Assembly (NCBI RefSeq): GCF_027942865.1
Contig: NC_134515.1
Span: 18,808,227-18,872,226, forward strand
Source: Odontesthes bonariensis
Lineage: Eukaryota > Chordata > Actinopteri > Atheriniformes > Atherinopsidae
DNA: 64,000 nt
Direction: 5' to 3'
Shown here: positions 54,801 through 64,000 of the stretch, piece by piece
Layout: every line of letters starts with the position of its first letter
Position numbering within the stretch: the first letter of the stretch is position 1
The notes under the pieces: generated by a model
The model's input: only the letters and a program-made list of their open reading frames with translations
Told to the model about the DNA's origin: nothing
Databases searched by the model: none
Position numbers and translations under genes: made by a program

Positions 54801-57800
54801 ATTAGGCAATTATTAACATTTTTAGTGGCTTATTGCCTCAGCCTGAAATATCCTGTCCGGTTATCTCTGTTAACGTGCTGCCACCCTCAATTGTCTGTAT
54901 GTTTCCTAATGCACCCAAACTTCTTTTTTTACTATGAGATTGGCAGCTTTCTGTGTCGTGGTCGGTGGTTTAGCTCATGCTGAAACTGAAAAGAAATGCC
55001 GAATGTTGCATTCACTGTGGTCACGAAAACTTTTAGAGGGGAAGTTGTGACCCAGTTTTACAAGCAGCGTTTCCACTTCATTGCTACTTCTCCTGGCAGA
55101 GGTCTCATGGGTACAAAAATGATGAATGTTTGACGTTTTCGTCTCTGGTGCTGACGGGTGCCTTATGAAATGCCAGGCTGAGTTGTTTCGCAGATTATTT
55201 TTGTGTTGTTTGTACAAGTATGTTACACATGTGACCAGAGTGATATCCAGAGTGTACCCTCAGCACATTTAGTCAGAGACAAGGCAGATACAAAAGTGTG
55301 CTTTTTATTTTTATTTCTGCAGAGCACCTCCAGAGTCAACTGGAGGTGTTTGTGCAGCAGCTGAAGATCGTCCGTGTGGTCAGGCAGCCGGAGAGAAAGG
55401 GCCTCATCACAGCCAGGCTGCTGGGTGCCAGCATCGCTCAGGCAGAGGTGCTCACCTTCCTTGATGCACATTGTAAGGAAAGCCACACACAAAACATAAA
55501 ACAACAATATGCAATTTACAGCAGGTATTATGAGCCACTGTGTGTTGCTCAGGTTCAAGTTTAATTAGATATTATACCTGTGTTAATAATCTCCAGCTGT
55601 TGTTGAATAATTTTTTTTGTGACTCAGCATTAATGGATTTCTTTGCCTGACGTAGTAATAATAAGATCCATCCATCCGTAATTAAAGTCTTGAGATATTT
55701 AAAATGGTTTTCTCTTTGACAAGATACTCAATAAACCTGTCAGTAAAACTTGCTTCAAAGGGACAAAACATCTAAATATCTTTTATAGCCAGAGAATAAT
55801 GGAAGAAAATGGCATGCTTGGAATAGAAAATGCTTGTAGTGTCCTAATTTTAGAGTCCTATTTGATTTCTCTTGTGGAAGCAAAACTTCTACTGAACTTT
55901 TTTTTTGATGTAACAGTCATATAAGTCCTTTCTTTCCTGCTTAGGTGAGTGTTTTCATGGTTGGCTGGAGCCCCTCTTAGCTCGCATTGTTGAGGAACCC
56001 ACTGCTGTTGTTAGTCCCGAAATCACCACCATTGACCTAAACTCCTTTCAGTTCAACAAGCCTATGGCCACTAATCGCGCTTATAACCGAGGTAACTTCG
56101 ACTGGAGTTTGACCTTTGGCTGGGAGGCGATCCCTGAAGATGCCAAGAAGCTGCGAAAGGACGAAACCTACCCTGTAAAGTAAGACAAATTGTGTTGTGT
56201 TTTTTTTTTGTTTGTTTGTTTTTAACTGAACATTTTGAATCATTTAAATACCTAAAGCTTTGCTATCTGCCCATGAAAATTTCAGAACGCCTGCTTTTGC
56301 TGGAGGCCTCTTCTCAATCTCAAAGACGTATTTTGAACACATTGGAACATACGATGACAAGATGGAGATCTGGGGCGGAGAAAATGTAGAAATGTCATTC
56401 AGGGTCAGTCTTTTTTTTTTCATTTTTTTAAATTCTTTTTAATCTCTGCATTCATAGTTCCACACATTGCTCAGTCAGTCTTGTTGATATGATTTTGTCA
56501 GTCGTAATGCTTCCCCTCTGCGTCATATCTCATTTGAAGGTGTGGCAGTGTGGGGGTCAGTTGGAGATCATCCCTTGCTCTGTGGTGGGCCATGTCTTCC
56601 GCACAAAGAGCCCGCATACCTTTCCCAAAGGCACTGAAGTCATCACTCGCAATCAGGTGCGCCTTGCCGAAGTCTGGATGGATGACTACAAGAAGATTTT
56701 CTATCGCCGGAACAAGAATGCTGCAGTCATGGCCAGTGAGGTCTGTTCTCAAATGTTAAATGGATCTAGTGCAATTTATCAGGCTCTCTCTGTCAGATTG
56801 CGACTGAAATGTATACCCCATTGCTTCGAAACTCTGATGTGACACTCCTAAGTGGTTGTTTTGGCTCGTCAGAGTATTAACTGCATCCCTCTTGTGGTTA
56901 AAGAATAAGTATGGAGACATCTCCGATCGACTGAAACTGAAAGAGAGACTTCACTGCAAGAACTTCACCTGGTACCTAAACACAGTCTACCCGGAGGTCT
57001 TCATTCCAGACTTGAATCCAGAAAAATTTGGAGCCGTGAGTCAAGTTTTGTGGATAGGAACAGTATAATGCGCTGCATGTAATGCGTAACTTGGGTCGCT
57101 ATTTAACTCTTATCTTGTGTCCTTGTTTGCACCAGATAAAAAACTCAGGATCTAACACCTGCCTTGATGTTGGAGAGAACAACCAGGGTGGTAAACCTTT
57201 GATCATGTACATATGTCACAACATGGGAGGCAACCAGGTAAAGTAACTCAGACTCCTTGGTGTGAAATGAACAATGTAAGTTGAAGATGAAGAATTTAGG
57301 TTGCCCTCTTTGGCGGGGGAGTTTTAACTGTATGTATGTGTCTTTTAGTACTTTGAGTATTCGTCTCATAAAGAACTGCGTCATAACATTGGAAAGCAGC
57401 TGTGTCTTCATGCCACAAACCAGCCGGAGCCAGTGAAGGTTGAGCAGTGCCAGCTTAAAGGGAAGGGTACCAGTTTGGCACCGGAACAGGAGTGGGTCTT
57501 TACAGAGGTAAGAAGGACTTGAAGCTTGACCTATAGTTTTACATTTGACCCTTACTAGGTTTAATCTTTTAGGTCTCAGAGAACACCTATCCATATTTCA
57601 ACATTGATTTTTAGCAGGTAGAGCTGAAAGTTGGCGACGTGTGGTCTGATCGTGCACGACCTCTGGTCGCCCATCTAAAATGCGGTCGCAATGTAAACGT
57701 GTCGCACAACTCAAAATCAATGAATTTTATTCAAAATTAGATTTTAGAAATTTTGCTATTTTATCAAGTGTTAACGCACAACTCAAAAGTTGTTTCACTG

Positions 57801-58390
57801 TTCAACAAAATGTGGTTCACACAAAAAACTTGATTTCTACCCCTTTTATCTTTCATGTAAATTATGAAAATAAATATGGATTTACTATGTGCTCATAACA
57901 AGAACTTTGAAGATGTTAAATAAACATTTATTCATCAATTTGTCTGTTAGCTGGGAAGAAACTGAAAACTTCCTGACTATTCTTGTTTTGAAACCTTGAG
58001 TTCATTGTTTGGGTGTTGAAATTAATCTTTTTTTTTTTTTTTTTTTATGTACGTATTGGACCTAAAGTGGAATGCAAGGCATTTTTCTGATTGAGATTTC
58101 GAGGGCACTATGTATTGTAAGAATCAATGTAATTCAAAGTTGTGATCTCCTCATCAAGCTCTTGGTAAGAAGGTTCAGAGGTGTACGGAAGTGCTTTAAC
58201 CCATGTTAAATACATAGAGCTGTTACACAGGTTTTATGCTGGTTTTTATTCTTTTGTCTGCTATGTTTATCTCTAGGAGAATCTTCTGAAAAACCCCAAC
58301 AGTGGAAAATGTTTACAGCTAAGAGGAGATGTGATTCAGATGGACCACTGTAATGCTGCAGATCTCTTCCAGCACTGGAGCTTCAACTGA
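48896..58390 (+). CDS. galnt6: Polypeptide N-acetylgalactosaminyltransferase 6, 10 coding exons
   Basis: Golgi enzyme that transfers GalNAc from UDP-GalNAc to Ser/Thr, the first step of mucin-type O-glycosylation. Exons: 48896-49377, 49860-50032, 55323-55472, 55945-56179, 56286-56403, 56540-56740, 56904-57035, 57136-57237, 57349-57507, 58277-58390. They join in frame into 621 residues; human GALNT6 is 622. The ATG is preceded by an in-frame TGA at 48890. Residues 1-11 are basic and cytosolic, about 12-29 form the type II signal anchor, and about 30-130 are the stem. The GT-A domain carries the DxH manganese motif (D266, H268), the Gal/GalNAc-T motif WGGEN (376-380) and the third metal ligand H404 in GHVFRT. 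About 498-621 is the ricin B-type lectin domain, with the CLD motif and QYF, QEW and QHW repeats. The N-terminus and [11 protein letters not shown] stretch point to T6 rather than T3. All key residues are present. The second coding intron (5.3 kb) was enlarged by retroelements. Confidence 0.96.
50965..51095 (+). mobile_element. tRNA-derived SINE fragment
   Basis: Starts GCGCCCTGGTAGCTGAATGG, with an A-box-like TGGTAGCTGAATGG at 50971-50984 and a B-box-like GTTCAGTTCC at 51018-51027. The spacing fits a tRNA-like pol III promoter. The body then carries a GGACATGTATTGCACATG stretch. It lacks a tRNA cloverleaf 3' half, so it is a SINE head and not a tRNA gene. Confidence 0.45.
51160..53290 (+). 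mobile_element. Dead L2-like LINE, 5'-truncated
   Basis: About 2.1 kb of reverse-transcriptase-related sequence in the second coding intron of galnt6, same strand. Seen in order: the linker upstream of RT ([15 protein letters not shown], 51225-51270), RT blocks around IVLPLIKKP (51808-51835), [13 protein letters not shown] (52050-52088), the catalytic box reduced to YAD-VQIYL (52307-52330), then [22 protein letters not shown] and [17 protein letters not shown]. It ends with a C-terminal stretch ([15 protein letters not shown], then [14 protein letters not shown]) and a 3' tail TGTAAAGCACTTTGG..TATATAAATAAA. There are several stops and frameshifts. The endonuclease part is missing. Confidence 0.8.
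53291..55322 (+). other. Rest of the galnt6 second coding intron
   Basis: AT-rich non-coding sequence with A and T runs near 53.63, 53.91 and 53.95 kb. No gene recognised. Confidence 0.7.
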
Positions 58391-58866
58391 CCTACCAGGC
58401 TGCTCATCCAGTCACCTCTGGCACCTTGTGTCCACTCCACTCTGACTCGGCACCGTGGGGCCAAATCAGCACTGATCCAGTGGGACCTGCTGCACAGCTT
58501 TGGGCATGTGGCCAAACTGATAACCAATGAAAGATGGAGGACAAAGTAAAGACAATCGCATATGATGAAAGCCTTTGGGTTGGGTTGGTCTTAACTGTTT
58601 TTAAATTTTATTTATGGAGAAAACTCAGGAAAGAGATTTGTCAATGTTTGGGGATCTGAAATGTATAAACTTTACAATTAGGAGCTTCACTGCAAGGCTG
58701 TGAGCACTTGTTTTACACTCTAATTGAACAATGGGCTCGGGGGAATGTATTATTGGGATTTTCTTGCTTTTTTTTGTCTGTATGAATGTTGAAAAGTGTG
58801 ATAAGTCTTAGTCGAGAGTAAGAGATGTCTATTTTTTTTTTAAATAAAATGGGTTTTTTAAAAAAA
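58391..58866 (+). other. galnt6: galnt6 3' UTR
   Basis: Non-coding sequence after the galnt6 stop codon up to AATAAA at 58843-58848, giving a 3' UTR of about 475 nt. A genomic run of 13-14 A begins near 58860, right where cleavage is expected. Confidence 0.65.
58843..58848 (+). terminator. galnt6 poly(A) signal
   Basis: AATAAA about 450 nt after the stop codon, followed by a T run and an A run. Confidence 0.65.
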
Positions 58867-58869
58867 AAA

Positions 58870-59690
58870 AAAAGTTCTTTGTTGTTTTTTTGATTAAATG
58901 ACCATTTGTTTTCAATACAGGAGATATATTTATTTTCTAACCCCTTAATTATGTAGGACACCAGTTCTGAAGATTAATACTTAATTATTTTGGGATTGTA
59001 AGCAACATTGTTGCTTACAATTACCTTGCTTCTGATCCTAAAATGTTCCTTTTTTTTTTTTTTGTCTTGGCTGGTTAATGGTTTATATGAATCAATATAG
59101 TTTCCTGTATACTGAACCAATTATTAATTTGCTTCGGTTACTTATAATACAAATATTAATTTGCTAATATTTAACACTACAGTGGCATTGACAGTAGTTG
59201 CTAGCCTGAAAATGCTCCATGATACAGTCCATTCCTCATTTTGCAATCTGTAAAAAGTGCCCAGCTGGAGATTCTATTCAGATAACAACTCTCTCTGCAA
59301 CAAAGTGTACAGACTTTCTTTGTCAAAGGCACCTCAGTGTTTGCACAACATTTATCCAAGGAGTGGTCCAGGAGCAAGGTGCATTCCAGACAATTGTTTT
59401 CAGCTCTGTCTGTAAGTTAAAGGGAATGCTGAGGATTGCCCAACCTGCTGTGACGGACTGTGCTGATTTGATCACCATGCACACCCTGTCAGATTAAAGG
59501 GTGTGGAGAGTGGAGGTTGTACAGTGAAATGCATGAGGTCAAGATGAAAATAAAGGTTTTTCCTTTTTTTTTACATCAATAGGTGGCAGCACAGAGTCAC
59601 TGAGATTTTTCTGTAAAGCAATGATGACAATTGAAATTTCACCATGCAAAGTGTACTATGTAGCCGCAGGTAAATGAGTGGTCACTGTAG
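58870..59690. other. galnt6-g6pd spacer
   Basis: About 0.8 kb of AT-rich DNA that must hold the g6pd promoter. No CpG island, GC box or TATA box was convincing. Confidence 0.5.
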
Positions 59691-59719
59691 GGACAGCCTG
59701 AGGACAGATTGGCGAGACG
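59691..59719 (+). other. g6pd: g6pd 5' UTR segment of the first coding exon
   Basis: A splice-acceptor-like tag ends at 59690 and the ATG follows 29 nt later, which would match vertebrate G6PD where the start codon is in exon 2. The acceptor has a poor pyrimidine tract, so transcription could instead start nearby. No separate upstream exon was located between the galnt6 end and here. Confidence 0.3.
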
Positions 59720-62700
59720 ATGAGCACTGAAGCCCTGACCCGTTCTGAGGTATTTGGACGGCTCAGGAGGGAGCTCTATGGAGAGGAGCCATCAAGTCAT
59801 TCTAACGCACACATATTCATCATTCTGGGCGCTTCTGTGAGTACAACCTTCCAACTTCCTACAGCATGACAATATTACCTCCATTTTAAAATCAGGACTG
59901 CTTTCCCCATCCAACATTACCATGATTACTGTAGTCGGGTCTTATTTTTGGACCTCTTTTTACAGTAAATTCCAAATAGTTGTAGATGAGTAGGCGTCCA
60001 ACACAAAAAGCCTCACTGAGGAGAATTTCACTGATAATCACAGAATAAAAGGCCAGGGAATGAGGACCTGTTGGTGAAAAATGTGCTGCATCTACTTTTT
60101 CCTTTTGCCAAGCTTAAAAAACATGGGATAATTTTGCAGTCAAACAAATTTCAACACCTAACTGTTTTTATCTGTCTTTTTTTAACGTAACCATTTTGTT
60201 ACAGTGTTAACTCGTGCAAATAGTGTGTTCCGCATACTTTTTATTGCACATTGCTCAAGAGATCTGCTCACTCCCCTTCGCTGTGGACGCTTGTTTTAGA
60301 GTTTACCTGCACTTTGTACTTGTGGTTCTTGACTGTCACAATGATTAGCAGCAGAGGATCGATCTTGTTTTGTCTCACTATTTGCACAGGGAGATCTTGC
60401 TAAAAAGAAGATCTATCCAACTTTATGGTAAGTGCAAAAAATTGATCACACTCACCAACAGAGCTGTTCAGAGTTGTTTGGTCACCTTGTACTCCGAGGA
60501 GTTTGACCCTTTGACCAAGTGTTCCGCTTTTCTGCTTTTGACTCACTGTGTTCATTGCTTAGGTGGTTATTCAGAGATGGCCTGCTTCCAGACAATATAC
60601 ACATTGTGGGTTTTGCCCGGTCTAACCTGACTGTGGAGGACATTAAGGCTGCATGTCTACCTCATATGAAGGTAGTACATTTAAGGCTCCTTGTTGGGTA
60701 TCTGACACAAGATTGTGGATTGTACAGAGAGTGTTTTCAGAAATAATTCTGCCACTTTTCCCTTAGGTCACTGATGAAGACTGTGATAGTCTGTCAGCAT
60801 TCTTCAGCAAGAACTCGTACCTGAGTGGCAGATATGATGATGGCAGCTCCTTTGACCAACTCAACAGGCATCTATCGTCTCTCCCTGGGGGAGCAAACGC
60901 CAACCGACTCTTCTACCTGGCTCTGCCACCCACTGTCTACCACCATGTCAGCGCAAACATCCGAAACCACTGCATGAGCCGCAAGTTAGCATCTGTTCAG
61001 TCCTGAAAAATGATGAAGCACAGTCTGTTTGATGACATTCTAATCAGGTTTGTTTTTGGCAGAGGTTGGAACAGGGTCATTTTTGAGAAGCCGTTTGGTC
61101 GTGACCTCCAGAGCTCACAGGAGCTGTCAGCCCACCTATCTTCCCTTTTCACAGAGGACCAAATATATCGTATAGATCACTACCTGGGAAAGGAGATGGT
61201 CCAGAACCTCATGGTGCTCAGGTAACTGGATGGAATATTGTATCAGAGATATAAGATGAAAGATTTTATTGAATTGCTTAATTTCAGGAGAGCTTTTTAC
61301 AGTTCAGATCTTTAGTCCTCTTCTTAAGAAATATTTCGTTTGCTCACTTTCAGGTTTGGAAATCGCATTTTTGGGCCTATATGGAACAGGAACAGTGTAG
61401 CCTCTGTGGTCCTCACCTTCAAGGAGCCCTTTGGCACACAGGGCCGTGGAGGATACTTTGATGACTTTGGTATCATTAGGTGAGGACTGGGCTGGTTCAC
61501 TCATTGTGTCACAGTTACCTTGAAAACTGGTTTTGATTCCATTCCTTTTCTCACAATGTAGGGATGTCATGCAGAACCATCTGCTCCAGATGCTCTGTTT
61601 GGTTGCAATGGAGAACCCTGCTTCAACCAGTCCAGATGATGTGAGGGATGAGAAGGTAACAATCAGTGATTGGGATTTTCATACTGTCTTCAATGACAAG
61701 TCTATCAGGTCACTGCGATGGCATTCCTGTTTTTCTTTATTTGAGCTACAGGTGAAGGTGTTGAAGTGTATAGCTCCTGCTGTTATGTCAGATGTGGTGC
61801 TTGGTCAGTATATTGGTGATCCTGAGGGGGAGGGTCAATCAAAGTTGGGTTACCTTGATGATCCCACAGTACCAAAAGGCTCATGCACTCCAACCTTTGC
61901 CACTGCAGTGCTTTATGTCCAGAATGAAAGATGGGATGGTGAGGCTGCGTTCCAGATGGCATTTTCTTCACTTTTTTTGATTTTCATCTGATGCTTTTCC
62001 ACTCATCTATTCGCAATGTCTTCACTGCATTATCCTTCAGGCGTTCCTTTCATTCTGCGTTGCGGTAAAGCTCTTAATGAGCGTAAAGCAGAAGTACGTC
62101 TGCAGTTCACTGACGTGCCAGGAGACATCTTCGGCGGACGCTGTCAGAGGAATGAGTTGGTCGTGCGGGTGCAGCCGGATGAAGCCATTTATCTGAAGAT
62201 GATGACCAAGAGGCCTGGGGTTTACTTCAGCCCCGAGGAGACCGAGTTGGACCTCACTTACAAGAGCAGATACAAGGTACTTATAGTATTCGAATCCATC
62301 ATTCAGACTGATAGTCATTTAACTGTACACAATCAAAACACAAATAGGAGATGCAACTTCAGGATAGGCAATATCAGAAAACAAGAAACACTGGTGAGGT
62401 TTTTTACAAGATGGAATTACCGCATCCGTGTTTGCTTATGAAAAAAACAAAGGTTTTCAAAGTGAAAAGAAATGTATTTGTTTTCTCCCGGACATGTCTT
62501 GTGATCTAGTTTTGAGTATCATGGAAATTTCCATGATATTTGTTCAGCCTCAGCAGCGTCATTTTAACAGCCGACTTGTATTTGTAGAACTCGAAGCTCC
62601 CAGATGCATACGAGAGGCTGATATTGGATGTGTTCTGTGGAAATCAGATGCACTTTGTCCGCAGGTTGGTAGAATGATTTACAGTAGTTAACTGAGAGAA

Positions 62701-63148
62701 TATGAAAATATCTGGACAATCATCTGTTTAGCTAAGAGATCTGAATGTAAAACCAGAGTCACCAGGCATATTGGTTCCTCTTTTGTGGGGCAGTTTTGAC
62801 AAAGGTCATGAATATTTTGTCGTGAAGCATGTTTTCAACTTAGCTCCTCCCATTTCTGTTCCAGTGATGAGTTGCGGGAAGCCTGGAGGATCTTTACTCC
62901 TCTGCTCCACCACATAGAGGCAGAGAAGAGCTGTCCAATTCCTTACAAATATGGAGGGTAAAGTCTGTTTTATGAGACAAAAATAAGTAGATAATGCACA
63001 TAATACCTTATGTTGCTCATTATTGCTCCTCTTGTCTTGCTTTTGTTGTGTCCATAGTCGTGGTCCAAGTGAAGCGGATGATCTTGTAAAAAGGGTGGGA
63101 TTCCGCTATGAGGGAACATACAAGTGGGTGCAGCCCCACACTAACTGA
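59720..63148 (+). CDS. g6pd: Glucose-6-phosphate 1-dehydrogenase, 12 coding exons
   Basis: Cytosolic enzyme of the oxidative pentose phosphate pathway: glucose-6-phosphate + NADP+ gives 6-phosphogluconolactone + NADPH. Exons: 59720-59836, 60390-60427, 60563-60671, 60767-60984, 61063-61221, 61354-61479, 61562-61655, 61752-61938, 62041-62276, 62588-62664, 62865-62957, 63058-63148. They join in frame into 514 residues; human G6PD is 515. The internal exon sizes (38, 109, 218, 159, 126, 94, 187, 236, 77, 93) equal those I recall for human G6PD. Seen: the NADP-binding GASGDLAKK (37-45), EKPFG (169-173), and the substrate-binding RIDHYLGKE (197-205) with active-site residues D199, H200 and K204. 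The C-terminal structural-NADP region ends in KWVQPH. The ATG has an in-frame TGA at 59699. The protein looks functional. Fish can carry more than one G6PD-like gene, so which paralog this is stays open. Confidence 0.96.
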
Positions 63149-63235
63149 TGCTTTATGCCATATGCTCACACATGCTCATGAAACCCAATGTATAAAAGTT
63201 TACAAACAATAAAGTTTACTTTAGTCACCGATGTA
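63149..63235 (+). other. g6pd: g6pd 3' UTR with poly(A) signal
   Basis: Very short 3' UTR: AATAAA at 63208-63213, 60 nt after the stop codon, followed by GT-containing sequence. Confidence 0.7.
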
Positions 63236-64000
63236 CCAGTTTGATTCTGTCTGCATGTTCAAACGAAAGCACTGCTTGTTACCCCTAAATCACACAAGAA
63301 TGAACTTAGAAATAAAAAGAGTAACAGCCTGATTTGTCACATGCATCTGAGATCTCCCAATGAATCATCATTCACCCTTTTGTCTGCACTCTATCAAACA
63401 TCATACATCTACAGGTGAGGACAAATGAGAACTTGAGAGCAGAAAAGTCATTGCACTAGTATCCAACGGATGTAGCGATATGTATAGAATGTTTACTTTT
63501 AGGGTTACTTGAAAAGTGACAAAGCTTGTTCTCTACTGTCAGCAGGCACATGTTTTCAGTCATCACTAAACTATGAGAATGCAAAACCTGATTGACATAA
63601 AGCCAGGGCAACTAGTATGTTTACCAGGAGGACTTGTTGGATGGGTTTGTAAAAGAAGGTGCCTCTCTTAATAACAGGCATAAAGGAGAGCCATTAAAAT
63701 CTCCTGCTCCAGCTGAGAACAACTTCCAGGTCGGTGTTTTAAGTTGAATCGAAACTGTGAAAAACTGTTAACACCATGTTAATCTCTAACCGTGCGCAAG
63801 GGAATTTTAAGATTACATTTTTGTTACCTTAATTTCTGGGAATGTTTATCAGCTGCTTGCAACATACTGATGTTGTGTCTCGTTGCTTTGTCTCTACCAG
63901 GTGCATAACCTAGCTGGAATCACACACACATACTGACCGATAACAGAGCATTCAGTGATCGTGCCTGAACTCGGAGAGCTGTGGGAAGAACTGCAAGGAT
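63236..64000. other. Downstream of g6pd, nothing recognised
   Basis: AT-rich sequence without an exon or repeat that I could identify. Confidence 0.5.

Overview
This is vertebrate nuclear DNA, almost certainly from a ray-finned (teleost) fish and probably a percomorph. Genes are split by GT-AG introns, non-coding DNA is AT-rich with many microsatellites, and fish-type retrotransposon remnants (L2-like LINE, Gypsy chromodomain fragment, tRNA-derived SINE, short TIR element) sit between and inside genes. The species assignment is an inference; nothing here names a species.

Three complete protein-coding genes lie head to tail on the + strand, and every exon was joined by reading frame. (1) adcy6, membrane adenylyl cyclase type 6: 22 coding exons from 16556 to 44356, 1189 residues, with a probable non-coding first exon ending at 14095 and a 15 kb intron after the first coding exon. 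(2) galnt6, polypeptide N-acetylgalactosaminyltransferase 6: 10 coding exons from 48896 to 58390, 621 residues, with a probable non-coding exon ending at 47630. (3) g6pd, glucose-6-phosphate dehydrogenase: 12 coding exons from 59720 to 63148, 514 residues. The galnt6 poly(A) signal and the g6pd start codon are only about 0.9 kb apart.

Layout: 1-13.8 kb holds no recognised coding exon. It contains microsatellites, decayed LINE pieces, a CpG- and GC-box-rich patch near 8.2 kb, and a minus-strand candidate 5' exon with a perfect splice donor at 4368, which may be the start of a divergent neighbour leaving the window on the left. 13.85-46.1 kb is adcy6 with its UTRs. Its large intron carries AT repeats, LINE tails, a Gypsy remnant and a TIR element. 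46.1-47.4 kb is intergenic. 47.5-58.9 kb is galnt6, with a dead L2-like LINE and a SINE in its second coding intron. 59.7-63.2 kb is g6pd. The last 0.8 kb is featureless.

The three products do not form a pathway: one makes cAMP at the plasma membrane, one starts mucin-type O-glycans in the Golgi, one makes NADPH in the cytosol. I did not find a new biological system. The observations most worth checking are the alternative 5' structure of adcy6 (an in-frame upstream ATG and a candidate skipped exon), the candidate divergent first exon at 4.4 kb, two unusual substitutions in one adcy6 catalytic exon, and the 571-bp TIR element.
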